From positions 84,568 through 148,567 of the forward strand of contig JAUXAG010000005.1 of assembly GCA_030614915.1 (NCBI GenBank): a DNA stretch of 64,000 nucleotides, given 5' to 3'. Source of the stretch: Actinomycetes bacterium. GTDB taxonomy: Bacteria; Planctomycetota; Phycisphaerae; JAACET01. How positions within the stretch are numbered: the stretch's first letter is position 1; the number at the start of each line of letters is the position of its first letter. The notes below the pieces were generated by a model. It saw nothing but the letters and a program-made list of their open reading frames with translations, was not told where the DNA came from and ran no database searches. Position numbers and translations under genes: made by a program. Positions 27,063 to 36,427 of the stretch are shown here, piece by piece.

Positions 27063-28655
27063 GTGAACAAGACCCAGCAAAAGCGGAGAAACTCCAAAAT
27101 TAGACGATACTCACAACCTGTTGTCACAAATGATTATCCGGCTGCTACGGCTCGGGACAAACTTCATATTGCCCTACTGCTGATAATCTCACTCGGGATA
27201 GGAACATATATAATAGCTACTACAGTTTTAATTACCCGAGACGGAGTGCAATATATCTGGACTGCCAAAAACTTTCCCCAAAATCTAATTGGCATGATAA
27301 AAGGTGAGCCTCCCGTTGGTTACTCATTTCTTATTTTTTCAACTCATAAGGTGATTACATCCTTTTGGCAGGACAACTCTGTATATAGCTGGATTTACTC
27401 AGCTCAAGGTATCAGTTTATTATCCAGAGTACTGTCATTGGTACCGCTATATTATATTGGGAAACTGCTGGTTGGGGCACGTCGCAGTTTCTGGGGATTG
27501 TTGATCTTAATCCTGCTACCGTATCCAGCAGAATTTGGAAGTGATGTTATTCGGGAATGGCCTCATATCCTGTTTCTGTCCCTAGGCCTTCTATTCCTAA
27601 TTCGGGGCAGCAAATTCGGGAAGTGGTGGATGTTTGGAATCGCTGGATTGGCAGCAGGACTTGGGCAAACAATACGAGCGGAATGTGCACAAATAGTAGT
27701 ATATGGAATCTTGTGGTTGTTAATCAGTTTGTTTCGGCCAAGACCGAATATAAGCAGGCTCAAAGCCGTTTGTCTAACGCTGATCCTTCTAATCGGATTT
27801 GCAATTCCAGCAGCGCCTTATATGAAAGCAAGAGGAACAGTCCTACCACCAAAACTGAAAGCGTTTATCAGCTCTGACACCCCAGGGCGGTCCAGTGGAT
27901 TAGAACAAAGTGGCTTTGATGGTACGCTAGCAACATGCACGGCTTCAGGGATGCCAACCGATATACTAAGGGCCCTTGGCAAACTCACACAACAAATCAG
28001 TGAAAACCTGCTATATTTTTTTGTGCTCCCCCTGGCGGTTGGCCTTTATTGTCATTACCGTAGGCTGCGAAAGATTTTGCTTAGTGACAGGTTCTTTATA
28101 TTTACTTTGATAGCTCTGTATCTGGTAATGATGGTGTCGCTCCACACTAATTATGGCTATATCAGTAGAAGGCATTGTATGCCTATCGTTGTGTTTACTG
28201 CTTTTTACATTGCGGTTGGTCTGCAGATACTTGCACGCTGGCTAAGTGAAAGAACTTCTAAGAACAGCTTGACCATAAAGAAAAATAGACGATGCTGGTT
28301 TTTTGTCCTTATGATAGTTGGCTTCGCTTTTTGTGCGGTTAGGTTTGCCCGGATAACACCTCTGCGGTGGGACAAGCAAGGCTATCGTGACGTGGCAAAC
28401 TGGCTGAAAGAGAATACCAGCGAAAAGGACCTGATCGCCACGGACGATCCGCGGATTGGCTTTTATGCACAAAGGCTGAGCACGGCAATGGATGGCAAGG
28501 AAATCCCCCGAAATGCCACGTACGTGGTGAAATTCTTAGATGGCAGGCAAGCAGACCCCAGCACAATCTTCAGTAGAGAAGTGCGAAAAAGATATTCGGT
28601 GCGGATGAATGCAAGGAAAAGAAAAAAACGGATTGTTATTTACGAGGTGCTTTAG
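27063..28655 (+). CDS. GT-C membrane glycosyltransferase, paralog 1 of 2
   Basis: 530 residues, GTG start at 27063 after AGAAAGG. A basic N-terminus (about 35 residues) precedes a first helix and the motif ATTVLITRDGVQYIWTAKNF, whose Arg-Asp matches the catalytic loop of polyprenyl-sugar-dependent GT-C enzymes. About ten helices follow, then a short soluble domain. It is paralogous to the gene at 48123 (TYIIATTV, GYSFLIFSTHK and ATDDPRIGFYAQR are shared). It is convergent with, and 2 bases from, the initiating transferase gene. It may glycosylate the polymer or a lipid in the periplasm; this is inferred. Confidence 0.7.
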   Translation: MNKTQQKRRNSKIRRYSQPVVTNDYPAATARDKLHIALLLIISLGIGTYIIATTVLITRDGVQYIWTAKNFPQNLIGMIKGEPPVGYSFLIFSTHKVITSFWQDNSVYSWIYSAQGISLLSRVLSLVPLYYIGKLLVGARRSFWGLLILILLPYPAEFGSDVIREWPHILFLSLGLLFLIRGSKFGKWWMFGIAGLAAGLGQTIRAECAQIVVYGILWLLISLFRPRPNISRLKAVCLTLILLIGFAIPAAPYMKARGTVLPPKLKAFISSDTPGRSSGLEQSGFDGTLATCTASGMPTDILRALGKLTQQISENLLYFFVLPLAVGLYCHYRRLRKILLSDRFFIFTLIALYLVMMVSLHTNYGYISRRHCMPIVVFTAFYIAVGLQILARWLSERTSKNSLTIKKNRRCWFFVLMIVGFAFCAVRFARITPLRWDKQGYRDVANWLKENTSEKDLIATDDPRIGFYAQRLSTAMDGKEIPRNATYVVKFLDGRQADPSTIFSREVRKRYSVRMNARKRKKRIVIYEVL

Positions 28656-28657
28656 CT

Positions 28658-30064
28658 TCACCAGCCCTTTTTCAAAAGCACCGCCGGGACCGTTTTCAGC
28701 AAGATGTATATATTCAGCACAAGCGATCTTCTTTGAATATATAAAAAATCATATCTAATTTTATGCCTGGGATGCAGGTCGTAAAAATTCCTTATCTGGG
28801 CTAGACCGGTAAGTCCCGGCTTGACAGCCAATCGTAAACCCTGCAATACCCTGTGTAGTTTTACAAAATGTGGTCGTTCCGGGCGGGGACCCACAAGAGA
28901 CATCTTGCCAAGCAATATGTTTAATAACTGGGGCAATTCGTCCAGTCGCGTAGTTCGTAACACTCTACCTATTCTGGTAATACGGGCATCGTTCTGCTTA
29001 GCCAGTACCGGGCCAACCACTTTTTCCGCGTCATTTATCATCGTTCTAAATTTGTATAATGTAAATATCTTGCCGTCTTTACCCACTCTTTGCTGCTTGT
29101 AAAAGACAGGACCGGCGGTTGTCAGTTTGATCAGCAAAGAGATTAAGAGCATTGCTGGCCAAAGAATAAGTAAAATTGTAATACTGGCTACTATATCAAG
29201 CAGTCTTATCAGGAATTCCTCAAAATCCGATTGCCTGCCGACAAAAGTATTGAACAAAGTAACTGAAGAGTCGCCGTTTAGTCTTTCGGGCAGAAGCTCC
29301 AGGTAGACCAAAGGGCTGAATAGGATGTCAGCTTTGAACTTTCGCTCCAAATAGAGCAGCAGATTCAAGTGTTGTGCATTTCTAATTCTTTCACTTACCA
29401 CTATTTCGTCAACGGCCGAATATTCCAGCAGTCCGCCAATCTGATCAATTCGTTTTCTTTCCACGTTTGCCTTTTTGTCGACAATGTCCTCTACTTTGCC
29501 CTCGCCGAGGATTACTATCTGCTTTTGTATCTTCTTCCTTGCTTTGAGAACAAGCTGATTAACCTCAAAAATCAAAAGCAGATTTAGAAGGAACGAAATG
29601 CCAAAAACACTCGTCGGAAATGCCCCCCAGCGGACTCTGAAGACATAGACAAAAGCGACGGTCAGTAATGTTGCGAGAAATAAGGCTGAGAAAACTCTTT
29701 TGAATAAGTCCCAGGATGATTTGAACCTTTTCTTATAGACTCCGAACATCGCCAGTGCCGATAAATATATCAACGTTAGAAATACAAAGCTGTTTCTATA
29801 AGGCAGAAAACTACTCTCAGGGAATTGCAGGCCGTATCTAATCAAAAAAGAAATAAGAAAGCCGAGGTTTATTAGAACGGCATTTGTTATAAGTAAGAAC
29901 ACTCTTATCGCCATAGTGGACGTAAAGTAAAATAATCGTAACTCTTTAGCCATTTTCTTATTCCCAAGAAACTCAAACGTTCTTTCGATTTGGTGATGGA
30001 TCCTGGAGGATTTAATAATATTCAAAACATCATATAAGGCGTCTACTACAGTATTGCTGGTCAA
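28658..30064 (-). CDS. Initiating sugar-phosphate transferase (polyprenyl glycosylphosphotransferase)
   Basis: 468 residues in the WcaJ/WbaP family. Four N-terminal helices and a CoA-binding-like linker precede the C-terminal bacterial sugar transferase domain, with GPVFYKQQRVGKDGKIFTLY, KFRTMINDAE, TRLDELPQLLNILLGKMSLV and GPRPERPHF. It attaches the first sugar phosphate to undecaprenyl phosphate at the inner membrane, and is the only initiator seen in either polysaccharide locus. The start is unsure: TTG 30064 is the longest form, ATG 29953 would drop 37 residues. Confidence 0.88.
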   Translation of the reverse strand: MTSNTVVDALYDVLNIIKSSRIHHQIERTFEFLGNKKMAKELRLFYFTSTMAIRVFLLITNAVLINLGFLISFLIRYGLQFPESSFLPYRNSFVFLTLIYLSALAMFGVYKKRFKSSWDLFKRVFSALFLATLLTVAFVYVFRVRWGAFPTSVFGISFLLNLLLIFEVNQLVLKARKKIQKQIVILGEGKVEDIVDKKANVERKRIDQIGGLLEYSAVDEIVVSERIRNAQHLNLLLYLERKFKADILFSPLVYLELLPERLNGDSSVTLFNTFVGRQSDFEEFLIRLLDIVASITILLILWPAMLLISLLIKLTTAGPVFYKQQRVGKDGKIFTLYKFRTMINDAEKVVGPVLAKQNDARITRIGRVLRTTRLDELPQLLNILLGKMSLVGPRPERPHFVKLHRVLQGLRLAVKPGLTGLAQIRNFYDLHPRHKIRYDFLYIQRRSLVLNIYILLKTVPAVLLKKGW

Positions 30065-30147
30065 GATAATTGTTCCATGCCGTCATGCTATATATCGAAT
30101 TCATATCAAAATCTGGTTTATGTACCGCATTGAAAATATTCAAACGT

Positions 30148-31359
30148 CTAAATACTATCCAGCAGCTTCTTATATTTACCAATTACCGATTCGTATGAAT
30201 ATTTACATTGAGCGACATTACGTGCTCGCCTCCCCATTTCTTCCAACAGCACAGGATTATTTTTTGCTTTGATTATGGTCGAAACAAGCGAACTTGGGTT
30301 TCCGGGCGGTGTAACCCACCCTATGTTCTCCTCAGCCACGACAAGCCCAATCTCAGAGTCTTTCTCTACCACAGCCACAATTGGTTTGCCTGCTGCCATA
30401 ATATTATAAGCCTTACTGGGCACGCTTAGCCCAAGCATACCAGGTGAAAGAGAAATAAGGCCCACATGACAAGCATTTAAAAAATCAATCTGTTCATCTC
30501 TTGGTCTATTACCTAATAAAGTCAGATTTGTCAACTCTCCTCTACCTTTTTTTTCCTCTAGAAGATATTTCTTAGCGCCATCACCAACAAAAATGAAGTG
30601 AAGACCACCCTCATGTGATAATCTTTCCATAGCAGCAACTAGATACTCAATACCTTGTACTCGTCCTATATTTCCAGCAAATCCAACAACAAATTTACCT
30701 TCTAATTGAAGGTCGCTAATGAGCTTGTTTTTTTTGTACGGCAATGGATAAACATTCTCACAATCAGCCCAATTGGTGATTGCTTCGATATTGTCAGATC
30801 TTCCCGTAATAGCAGACAATATGGCACGCATATCTCTTCCAATTACTATCACCTTATTTGCCGAACAGTACGCTAATATGGATAATTTTTTTAGCAAACT
30901 AAGAATAAGTGATTTATTTGAAACGATTCTTGCAGGAACCATATTATATGGAAATATATCGTGGGCTATAATTACAAATCGCGTTTTTTTTATGCGGCAC
31001 ACAACTGACATGAAAAATAGTATTGTTGCCGGGTTTGTAACAACTATTACAGTGTCACCCTTCTTGATTTCTGTTAGTGAACGGTAAGAAATAGCAAGAC
31101 TTAGAATAAAAGCTCTTGCAATTCTAAGCACGATTTTATTCTTGTTCAAGTGAGGCACAAAACATCTCAGTATGGTTACTTTGCCGAATGTTTCTTCTTT
31201 TCTTACAGCTTTAGTATTATTAGTATAATCTGGTTGGCCTGTAATTACGTTGATCCAATAATCATTCTCTAACCTCTTGGCAATTTCAGTCAAAATATGA
31301 CTGGTTGCAGACTCTTCCGGATAAAAAATTTCAGAGATAATCCAGACCTTCTTTTTCAT
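30148..31359 (-). CDS. wbuB: Glycosyltransferase, WbuB family (L-FucNAc transferase candidate)
   Basis: 403 residues, GT4. KVWIISEIFYPEESATSHIL opens the protein; VGFAGNIGRVQGIEYLVAAM and SVPSKAYNIMAAGKPIVAVV lie in the donor domain. It is encoded immediately after fnlC, as wbuB is in E. coli O26 and related FucNAc loci, so transfer of N-acetyl-L-fucosamine is likely. The coding region is AT-rich compared with locus 1. Confidence 0.8.
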   Translation of the reverse strand: MKKKVWIISEIFYPEESATSHILTEIAKRLENDYWINVITGQPDYTNNTKAVRKEETFGKVTILRCFVPHLNKNKIVLRIARAFILSLAISYRSLTEIKKGDTVIVVTNPATILFFMSVVCRIKKTRFVIIAHDIFPYNMVPARIVSNKSLILSLLKKLSILAYCSANKVIVIGRDMRAILSAITGRSDNIEAITNWADCENVYPLPYKKNKLISDLQLEGKFVVGFAGNIGRVQGIEYLVAAMERLSHEGGLHFIFVGDGAKKYLLEEKKGRGELTNLTLLGNRPRDEQIDFLNACHVGLISLSPGMLGLSVPSKAYNIMAAGKPIVAVVEKDSEIGLVVAEENIGWVTPPGNPSSLVSTIIKAKNNPVLLEEMGRRARNVAQCKYSYESVIGKYKKLLDSI

Positions 31360-31360
31360 T

Positions 31361-32491
31361 TCAATATAATTTCCAAACAGTTCTTCTGATATAATCCGTA
31401 TAACTGATGATGATTCGGATCACCTTATCGGATACATTTGGCATAGAATAATCAGCTACCTGCCTAAGCAAACGGTTGCTGCCTCGCGGCTGGTCTGCAA
31501 GTATGGCAAGCCCCTGCATGATTCGGTTGACCTCCAGACCAGTCACCATAACACTTGCTTCTTCCATACCCTCCGGCCGTTCGTGCGCCTCGCGTATGTT
31601 GAGGGCAGGAAAATTGAGGATCGATGATTCTTCATTGATCGTCCCGCTATCGGATAAAACAACAAAAGCATTTTGTTGTAAATGAACATAATCAGTAAAG
31701 CTGAGGGGCGTCAGCAATTCGATATTTTCACGAAACTTGGTCTTGAGCTTTTGAACTTTGTTACGCGTTCGCGGATGCGTTGAAACAATAACCCGCTTCT
31801 TATACTGTTTGCTTAATGTATTAAGGATGTTTACCAATTTAGAAAAATTTATATTTGACTCAATATTTTCTTCCCGATGCGCGCTCACCACAAAATAATC
31901 GTGCTTCGTCAGCTGCAGCCTTTCTAAGATAACTGATTTTTCGATCTTTTTATCGTAATGGGATAACACTTCAAACATCGGGCTGCCAGTTTTGATAACC
32001 CTGTCTGGCGGCAGACCTTCACGAAGTAGGTAATTACGAGCTATATCCGAATAGGTAAGGTTAATATCGCTTATGTGATCAACAATCTTGCGGTTGATTT
32101 CTTCCGGCACACGCTGGTCGAAACAGCGGTTGCCTGCCTCCATATGGAAAATAGGAATTTTTCGTTTTTTTGCCGGTATCGCGGCAAGACAGCTATTGGT
32201 ATCTCCCAAAATCAGTACTGCTTCAGGATTTTCTTTTGCAAACACAGGGTCTATCTTTGCAATCGTGTACCCGATTGTTTCCGCGGCATTTTTACCTGCT
32301 GCCGCCAAAAAATAATCCGGTTTGCGAATATCCATATCGACAAAAAATATTTCATTCAATTCGTAATCGCAATTCTGTCCTGTGTGAACCAGTATATGAT
32401 TAGTGTATTGGTCCAGTTTGGCCATCACTCTCGACAACCGGATTATTTCTGGCCGTGTACCAAGAACTGTCATTACTTTAATTTTTTTCAT
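31361..32491 (-). CDS. fnlC: UDP-2-epimerase of the L-FucNAc pathway
   Basis: 376 residues of the non-hydrolysing 2-epimerase family. MTVLGTRPEIIRLSRVMAKL, VHTGQNCDYELNEIFFVDM, FHMEAGNRCFDQRVPEEINR and SDSGTINEESSILNFPALNI follow the FnlC/CapG/WbjD pattern rather than WecB. It completes UDP-L-FucNAc synthesis by C2 epimerisation of the talose intermediate. GAGG precedes ATG 32491. Its neighbours fnlA and fnlB support the call. Confidence 0.9.
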   Translation of the reverse strand: MKKIKVMTVLGTRPEIIRLSRVMAKLDQYTNHILVHTGQNCDYELNEIFFVDMDIRKPDYFLAAAGKNAAETIGYTIAKIDPVFAKENPEAVLILGDTNSCLAAIPAKKRKIPIFHMEAGNRCFDQRVPEEINRKIVDHISDINLTYSDIARNYLLREGLPPDRVIKTGSPMFEVLSHYDKKIEKSVILERLQLTKHDYFVVSAHREENIESNINFSKLVNILNTLSKQYKKRVIVSTHPRTRNKVQKLKTKFRENIELLTPLSFTDYVHLQQNAFVVLSDSGTINEESSILNFPALNIREAHERPEGMEEASVMVTGLEVNRIMQGLAILADQPRGSNRLLRQVADYSMPNVSDKVIRIIISYTDYIRRTVWKLY

Positions 32492-32524
32492 TGGTTGCCT
32501 CGATGTGACAAATTATGAATTTAT

Positions 32525-32992
32525 TTACGTGGCTGATTTCAACTTTTCAAGGTATGCCTCTGCTTCTAATGTCCCTTCGATTGGTGCCCATGGAGCAAAA
32601 TCATCAATACTCAAAGGCATATAAGGCCCCGGTTTAACTTCTAAAAATACAGATCCTTTTTTCAGGGAGATTACTGTGTGCCAAATGGCCGGTGCAATCT
32701 CCACTCCATGTATATCTCCAACTATGGTCAGCCGACATGTTTCTTTTATTTGTCCATCATCGCTGAATATGATCAACCTCAGTTCGCCAGCTACTGCATA
32801 GAATAATTCAGGCTTAGGATGTATTGCATGACGGTGCGGCCGTATATACGATCCAGGCTCCATTGCATTCAAAAGTCTTTGGCATGTGTCATCAAGGCTG
32901 TTGTGAAGATTATAATTTTGCCTCAGTCGCGGATTTGTTGAGGCCTTTTCTGACAGCACCTTCAGTAAATCAGAATCAATTATTTTTATCAT
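32525..32992 (-). CDS. wbuC: WbuC-family cupin metalloprotein
   Basis: 155 residues from ATG 32992. RPHRHAIHPKPELFYAVAGE and APAIWHTVISLKKGSVFLEV are the metal-binding cupin motifs. WbuC proteins accompany FucNAc genes in O-antigen loci; their activity is not established, and they may act as a sugar isomerase or a regulator. It overlaps the fnlB end by 17 bases. The longer ORF to 33049 has no support. Confidence 0.86.
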   Translation of the reverse strand: MIKIIDSDLLKVLSEKASTNPRLRQNYNLHNSLDDTCQRLLNAMEPGSYIRPHRHAIHPKPELFYAVAGELRLIIFSDDGQIKETCRLTIVGDIHGVEIAPAIWHTVISLKKGSVFLEVKPGPYMPLSIDDFAPWAPIEGTLEAEAYLEKLKSAT

Positions 32993-34121
32993 AAAGATAT
33001 GCTTCAGTTTTAACATTAGCAAAATATGTGTCCGGCTTTTCAGGATCAAATATCTGGTTTGACCAGAAAAGCGTTATCATTTCGCTTTCGCCAATGTTTT
33101 CGATATGGTGTGTGTACCCTGGAGGGATATCCACCACTGTCCATTTCGTTCCCGATACTCGGCACTCAATCACCTCGTTAGTGACGATATGTCGGAAACG
33201 GATTACCGCCTCGCCCTGTAAAACACAGAACTTTTCGATTTTGCTGTCATGATAATGATTGCCACGGGTGATTCCTGCGTAGGTGCGAGATACGAACATC
33301 TGCCCAAAATGCGCAGATTTGATCAATTCAGCCAACTCGCCGCGATGGTCAGTCTTTATGTCAAGTCCGTAGGAGAAATCATCGGCCGCAACGTAAGAAA
33401 GGTAGGTGGCATATAGTTTTCTGGTGAAATCATCGCTCAAATCAGGAATAACGAGTCTAGTACGAATCTCCCGCAATGCGTATATGCGATCAGCAAGCTC
33501 ACCCAAGGTTATGCGGTAGGTAGGACTGACAGCAAGGTGAGTTGCAGAAGGGAGAATGCTACCATTCAAAATGCCAATGAACTCAGCAATGATGTCGTCG
33601 ATATATACAAGCTCAACCACATTGGCCGGGTTTGAAATGGTAATTTCAATGCCGTGGGCTATGTTGTGACAGAAAGTAGAGACAACCGAGTTATAGTTTG
33701 GACGGGACCATTTGCCAAATACATTAGTAAGACGATATACATACACCGGTGCCCCCCTTTCTTTGCCATAGGTGAATACTACATCCTCAGCCGCTTTCTT
33801 ACTCCTACCATACGGATTGTCCAGCGCAGCCTGAATTGATGACAAAATAACAACTGGTATTGCCGTGCCCTGCTTCTTCAATGTCTCAACTATCTGGCAG
33901 GTCAAATCAGTATTACCGGTTTTAAACTCTTCTTCTGACTGGGGACGATTGACTCCTGCAAGATGAAAGACGATATCTGCCTGAGAAAGCAAACCAGATA
34001 GCGTTGCGGGATTGTCCTGCACATCATAGCATAGGATTCTGATATCGTCCTGTCTCTGCAGTGCAATGCGCAGATTCCGCCCGATAAAACCCTCTGCTCC
34101 CGTAACTAAAATCGTTTTCAT
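32976..34121 (-). CDS. fnlB: UDP-2-acetamido-2,6-dideoxy-L-talose reductase/epimerase (FnlB/CapF)
   Basis: 381 residues from ATG 34121. The N-terminal SDR domain has ILVTGAEGFIGRNLRIALQR and NPYGRSKKAAEDVVF (the YxxxK pair). The C-terminal domain (about 245-381) is a cupin with VDIPPGYTHHIENIGESEMI. This two-domain layout is that of CapF, which makes the talose intermediate of UDP-L-FucNAc. Open frame upstream to 34202 is ignored because the Rossmann strand begins at MKTILV. Confidence 0.9.
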   Translation of the reverse strand: MKTILVTGAEGFIGRNLRIALQRQDDIRILCYDVQDNPATLSGLLSQADIVFHLAGVNRPQSEEEFKTGNTDLTCQIVETLKKQGTAIPVVILSSIQAALDNPYGRSKKAAEDVVFTYGKERGAPVYVYRLTNVFGKWSRPNYNSVVSTFCHNIAHGIEITISNPANVVELVYIDDIIAEFIGILNGSILPSATHLAVSPTYRITLGELADRIYALREIRTRLVIPDLSDDFTRKLYATYLSYVAADDFSYGLDIKTDHRGELAELIKSAHFGQMFVSRTYAGITRGNHYHDSKIEKFCVLQGEAVIRFRHIVTNEVIECRVSGTKWTVVDIPPGYTHHIENIGESEMITLFWSNQIFDPEKPDTYFANVKTEAYLYDKNN

Positions 34122-34182
34122 TATTCTTTTCTCTTCGTCTTTAGTTCTTACCCATTTACCTTCAGCGTTCAACTTTATATTA

Positions 34183-35205
34183 CTATGCTTCCACCTTTTC
34201 ACCCCGCAGTGCTTGCTGTACGCACTCCAGCTTTTTCAGTAAAGTCATCATTCCTTCAATATCCAGCCGGGTTGCATTATGAGAATTAAAATCCTGCAAC
34301 TCCGACACACGCTCTTCACCCTCGGTGAAATACTTCCCATAATTTAGGTTGCGGTTATCGGTAGGCACGCGGTAATATCCGCCAAGATCATGGGCAACTG
34401 CCATTTCCTCGCGGGTAAGAAGTGTCTCATATAGTTTTTCTCCGTGCCGAGTGCCAATGATTTGAATGCTTGTATTTGTGTTTAACAACTGCTTAATTGC
34501 CTCGGCAAGCACGCCGATAGTGCAGGCCGGTGATTTTTGTACAAAGATATCACCAGGGTTGCCATGTTCAAAGGCATATAACACTAAATTAATAGCATCC
34601 TCAATCGTCATCATGAACCGGGTCATGTTGGGGTCAGTAATTGATAGCGGTCGCCCTTCCTGTATCTGTTTTAGAAACAACGGAATAACTGACCCCCGAC
34701 TGGCCATCACATTGCCATAGCGAGTCACGCAGATGATGGTATCGGGTGCCGCTACTCGGGATTTAGCAACCGCCAGCTTCTCCATCATCGCCTTGGATAT
34801 TCCCATTGCATTTATCGGATACACCGCCTTGTCAGTTGAGAGAACAATCACCCGCTTTACTCCTGCAGAAGTTGCGGCAGTAAGAACGTTTTCTGTGCCT
34901 AAAGAATTGGTAAGCAAGGCCTCCAGGGGAAAGAACTCGCACGATGGAACCTGCTTTAAAGCAGCTGCATTGAAAACAAAGTCTACTCCGCGCATTGCAC
35001 CATACAGACTCGACTGGTTGCGTACATCGCCGATGTAAAAACGTAGCTTATCGTCGCTGTAAGCCTTTCGCATGTCATCCTGTTTTTTTTCATCACGAGA
35101 AAAAATGCGAATTTCTGAAATCTCTGTTGGCAGAAAACGGCGAAGTACCGCATTGCCAAAAGTGCCAGTGCCGCCGGTGATTAGCAGAGTTTTACCGGTA
35201 AACAT
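34183..35205 (-). CDS. fnlA: UDP-GlcNAc 4,6-dehydratase/5-epimerase (FnlA/CapE)
   Basis: 340 residues. LLITGGTGTFGNAVLRRFLP is the NAD-binding loop, STDKAVYPINAMGISKAMME holds the variant active-site region of CapE-type enzymes, and VTRYGNVMASRGSVIPLF follows. It performs the first step of UDP-L-FucNAc synthesis. GGAGG lies 4 bases before ATG 35205, and the stop of the preceding small ORF overlaps this ATG (TAATG), so translation is likely coupled. Confidence 0.92.
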   Translation of the reverse strand: MFTGKTLLITGGTGTFGNAVLRRFLPTEISEIRIFSRDEKKQDDMRKAYSDDKLRFYIGDVRNQSSLYGAMRGVDFVFNAAALKQVPSCEFFPLEALLTNSLGTENVLTAATSAGVKRVIVLSTDKAVYPINAMGISKAMMEKLAVAKSRVAAPDTIICVTRYGNVMASRGSVIPLFLKQIQEGRPLSITDPNMTRFMMTIEDAINLVLYAFEHGNPGDIFVQKSPACTIGVLAEAIKQLLNTNTSIQIIGTRHGEKLYETLLTREEMAVAHDLGGYYRVPTDNRNLNYGKYFTEGEERVSELQDFNSHNATRLDIEGMMTLLKKLECVQQALRGEKVEA

Positions 35206-35306
35206 TATTCCTCCAATGAAGTTTGAAGCTCCTCTACAGTGTTAAACATAGGGACTTCAAGCATCTCAAGATTGCCGTTACTGTAATTTTGTGCAAGTAT
35301 TTTCAT
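35205..35306 (-). CDS. 33-residue ORF resembling a dehydrogenase N-terminus
   Basis: It is coupled on both sides: its ATG overlaps the stop of the upstream glycosyltransferase (ATGA at 35303-35306) and its TAA overlaps the fnlA start. The first 19 residues, MKILAQNYSNGNLEMLEVP, match the opening of bi-domain dehydrogenases such as the one at 11187-13334 (MKQILQNLRSGETKVEDVP). The last 14 (MFNTVEELQTSLEE) do not. It is either a deletion scar of such a gene or a retained coupling peptide. Confidence 0.55.
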   Translation of the reverse strand: MKILAQNYSNGNLEMLEVPMFNTVEELQTSLEE

Positions 35307-36427
35307 TTGCTTCTTAATATATCTACAAGCCAATAATAATATTTATCAAATTGCCACTCCGCCCAGACTTCTTCATAGCTCCTTCTTGCATTCATAGACA
35401 ATTCTATGAAATTAGTTTTAACATACTCCATCGCTCTTACAGCATCAGCAGGAAGGCACTTAAAAGGAATTACATATCCGTTTTTCATGTGATTTACATG
35501 CTGTGTTAGTCCTTGAATGTCTCTCGTTATTATAGGAGTCTTATTCATATACGCAACAGGAATAACTCCGCTTTGAGTAACTTCCTTATCGAGACGGAAA
35601 ACGGCAAGGCTTTCTCTAATTACTTCGTTAATTTCGGAGTCTGTGATACTATCTTTATTTACTATCTTTACTTTCTGTGTCCCTTTTTCTGTCAAATTCT
35701 CAATATATTTTGTTATATTGCTCGAACTTATAAGGGCAAATTCACAATCAAGCTCTTTCTCTGCCGCATAGTTGACAATCTCTATAAAAGTATCGTGCCC
35801 GGTCGCAGAATGAGCTCCACCTATGATTGAAAAAAATCTGCGTTCAGTATTTACATTAACCCATTTATCTGGAATCAATAAAGGAGCAATATAGTTTTTA
35901 CCATTAAATTCAGGATAATATTTTTTGTAGAGGTACGATGAATATTCAGAGGGCGAAACTACGTAATCCATATATCTGACAGTTAGCTTCTGTATCACTT
36001 CAACAAGCTTAATATAAATACCTTTTTTAAAACCATAAGAACTTTTATCCGGCTTGTATGGGTCGTGGAGGTAAAGGGCTGTAATTGCTTCTGGAAAATT
36101 TCTTTTGATTAATCTTGCAATAAATGGATTCAAAGGATGCGGATTATAAAAAAGAACAAAATCAGGGTGGCTTGAAGAAAATATTTCCATAAATTTCTTA
36201 CTATTAATAAATTTAAGCGTATCCATGACTAATCTACTTATATTATCAGCAGTTGAAATATATTCTATACCGTTATATACTCCTTCGATATTAGAATACT
36301 TTTCAGCAATAATATATTTTAAATCCATAGTGTTGCTCCTTATATTTTCCCCAAGGGCAAAAAATTCCTTTTTTAAGCCAGGAGCAAACTTTAGACTTAC
36401 AATATAAGCAGTTTTCTTAGAAACCAC
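35303..36427 (-). CDS. Glycosyltransferase family 4-like
   Basis: 374 residues from GTG 36427, which overlaps the methyltransferase end by 11 bases; the frame is open to 36520. RFFSIIGGAHSATGHDTFIE and KTPIITRDIQGLTQHVNHMK lie in the donor domain. It is AT-rich (about one third G+C by eye). It is a divergent GT4 member whose substrate is unknown. Confidence 0.68.
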   Translation of the reverse strand: MVSKKTAYIVSLKFAPGLKKEFFALGENIRSNTMDLKYIIAEKYSNIEGVYNGIEYISTADNISRLVMDTLKFINSKKFMEIFSSSHPDFVLFYNPHPLNPFIARLIKRNFPEAITALYLHDPYKPDKSSYGFKKGIYIKLVEVIQKLTVRYMDYVVSPSEYSSYLYKKYYPEFNGKNYIAPLLIPDKWVNVNTERRFFSIIGGAHSATGHDTFIEIVNYAAEKELDCEFALISSSNITKYIENLTEKGTQKVKIVNKDSITDSEINEVIRESLAVFRLDKEVTQSGVIPVAYMNKTPIITRDIQGLTQHVNHMKNGYVIPFKCLPADAVRAMEYVKTNFIELSMNARRSYEEVWAEWQFDKYYYWLVDILRSK

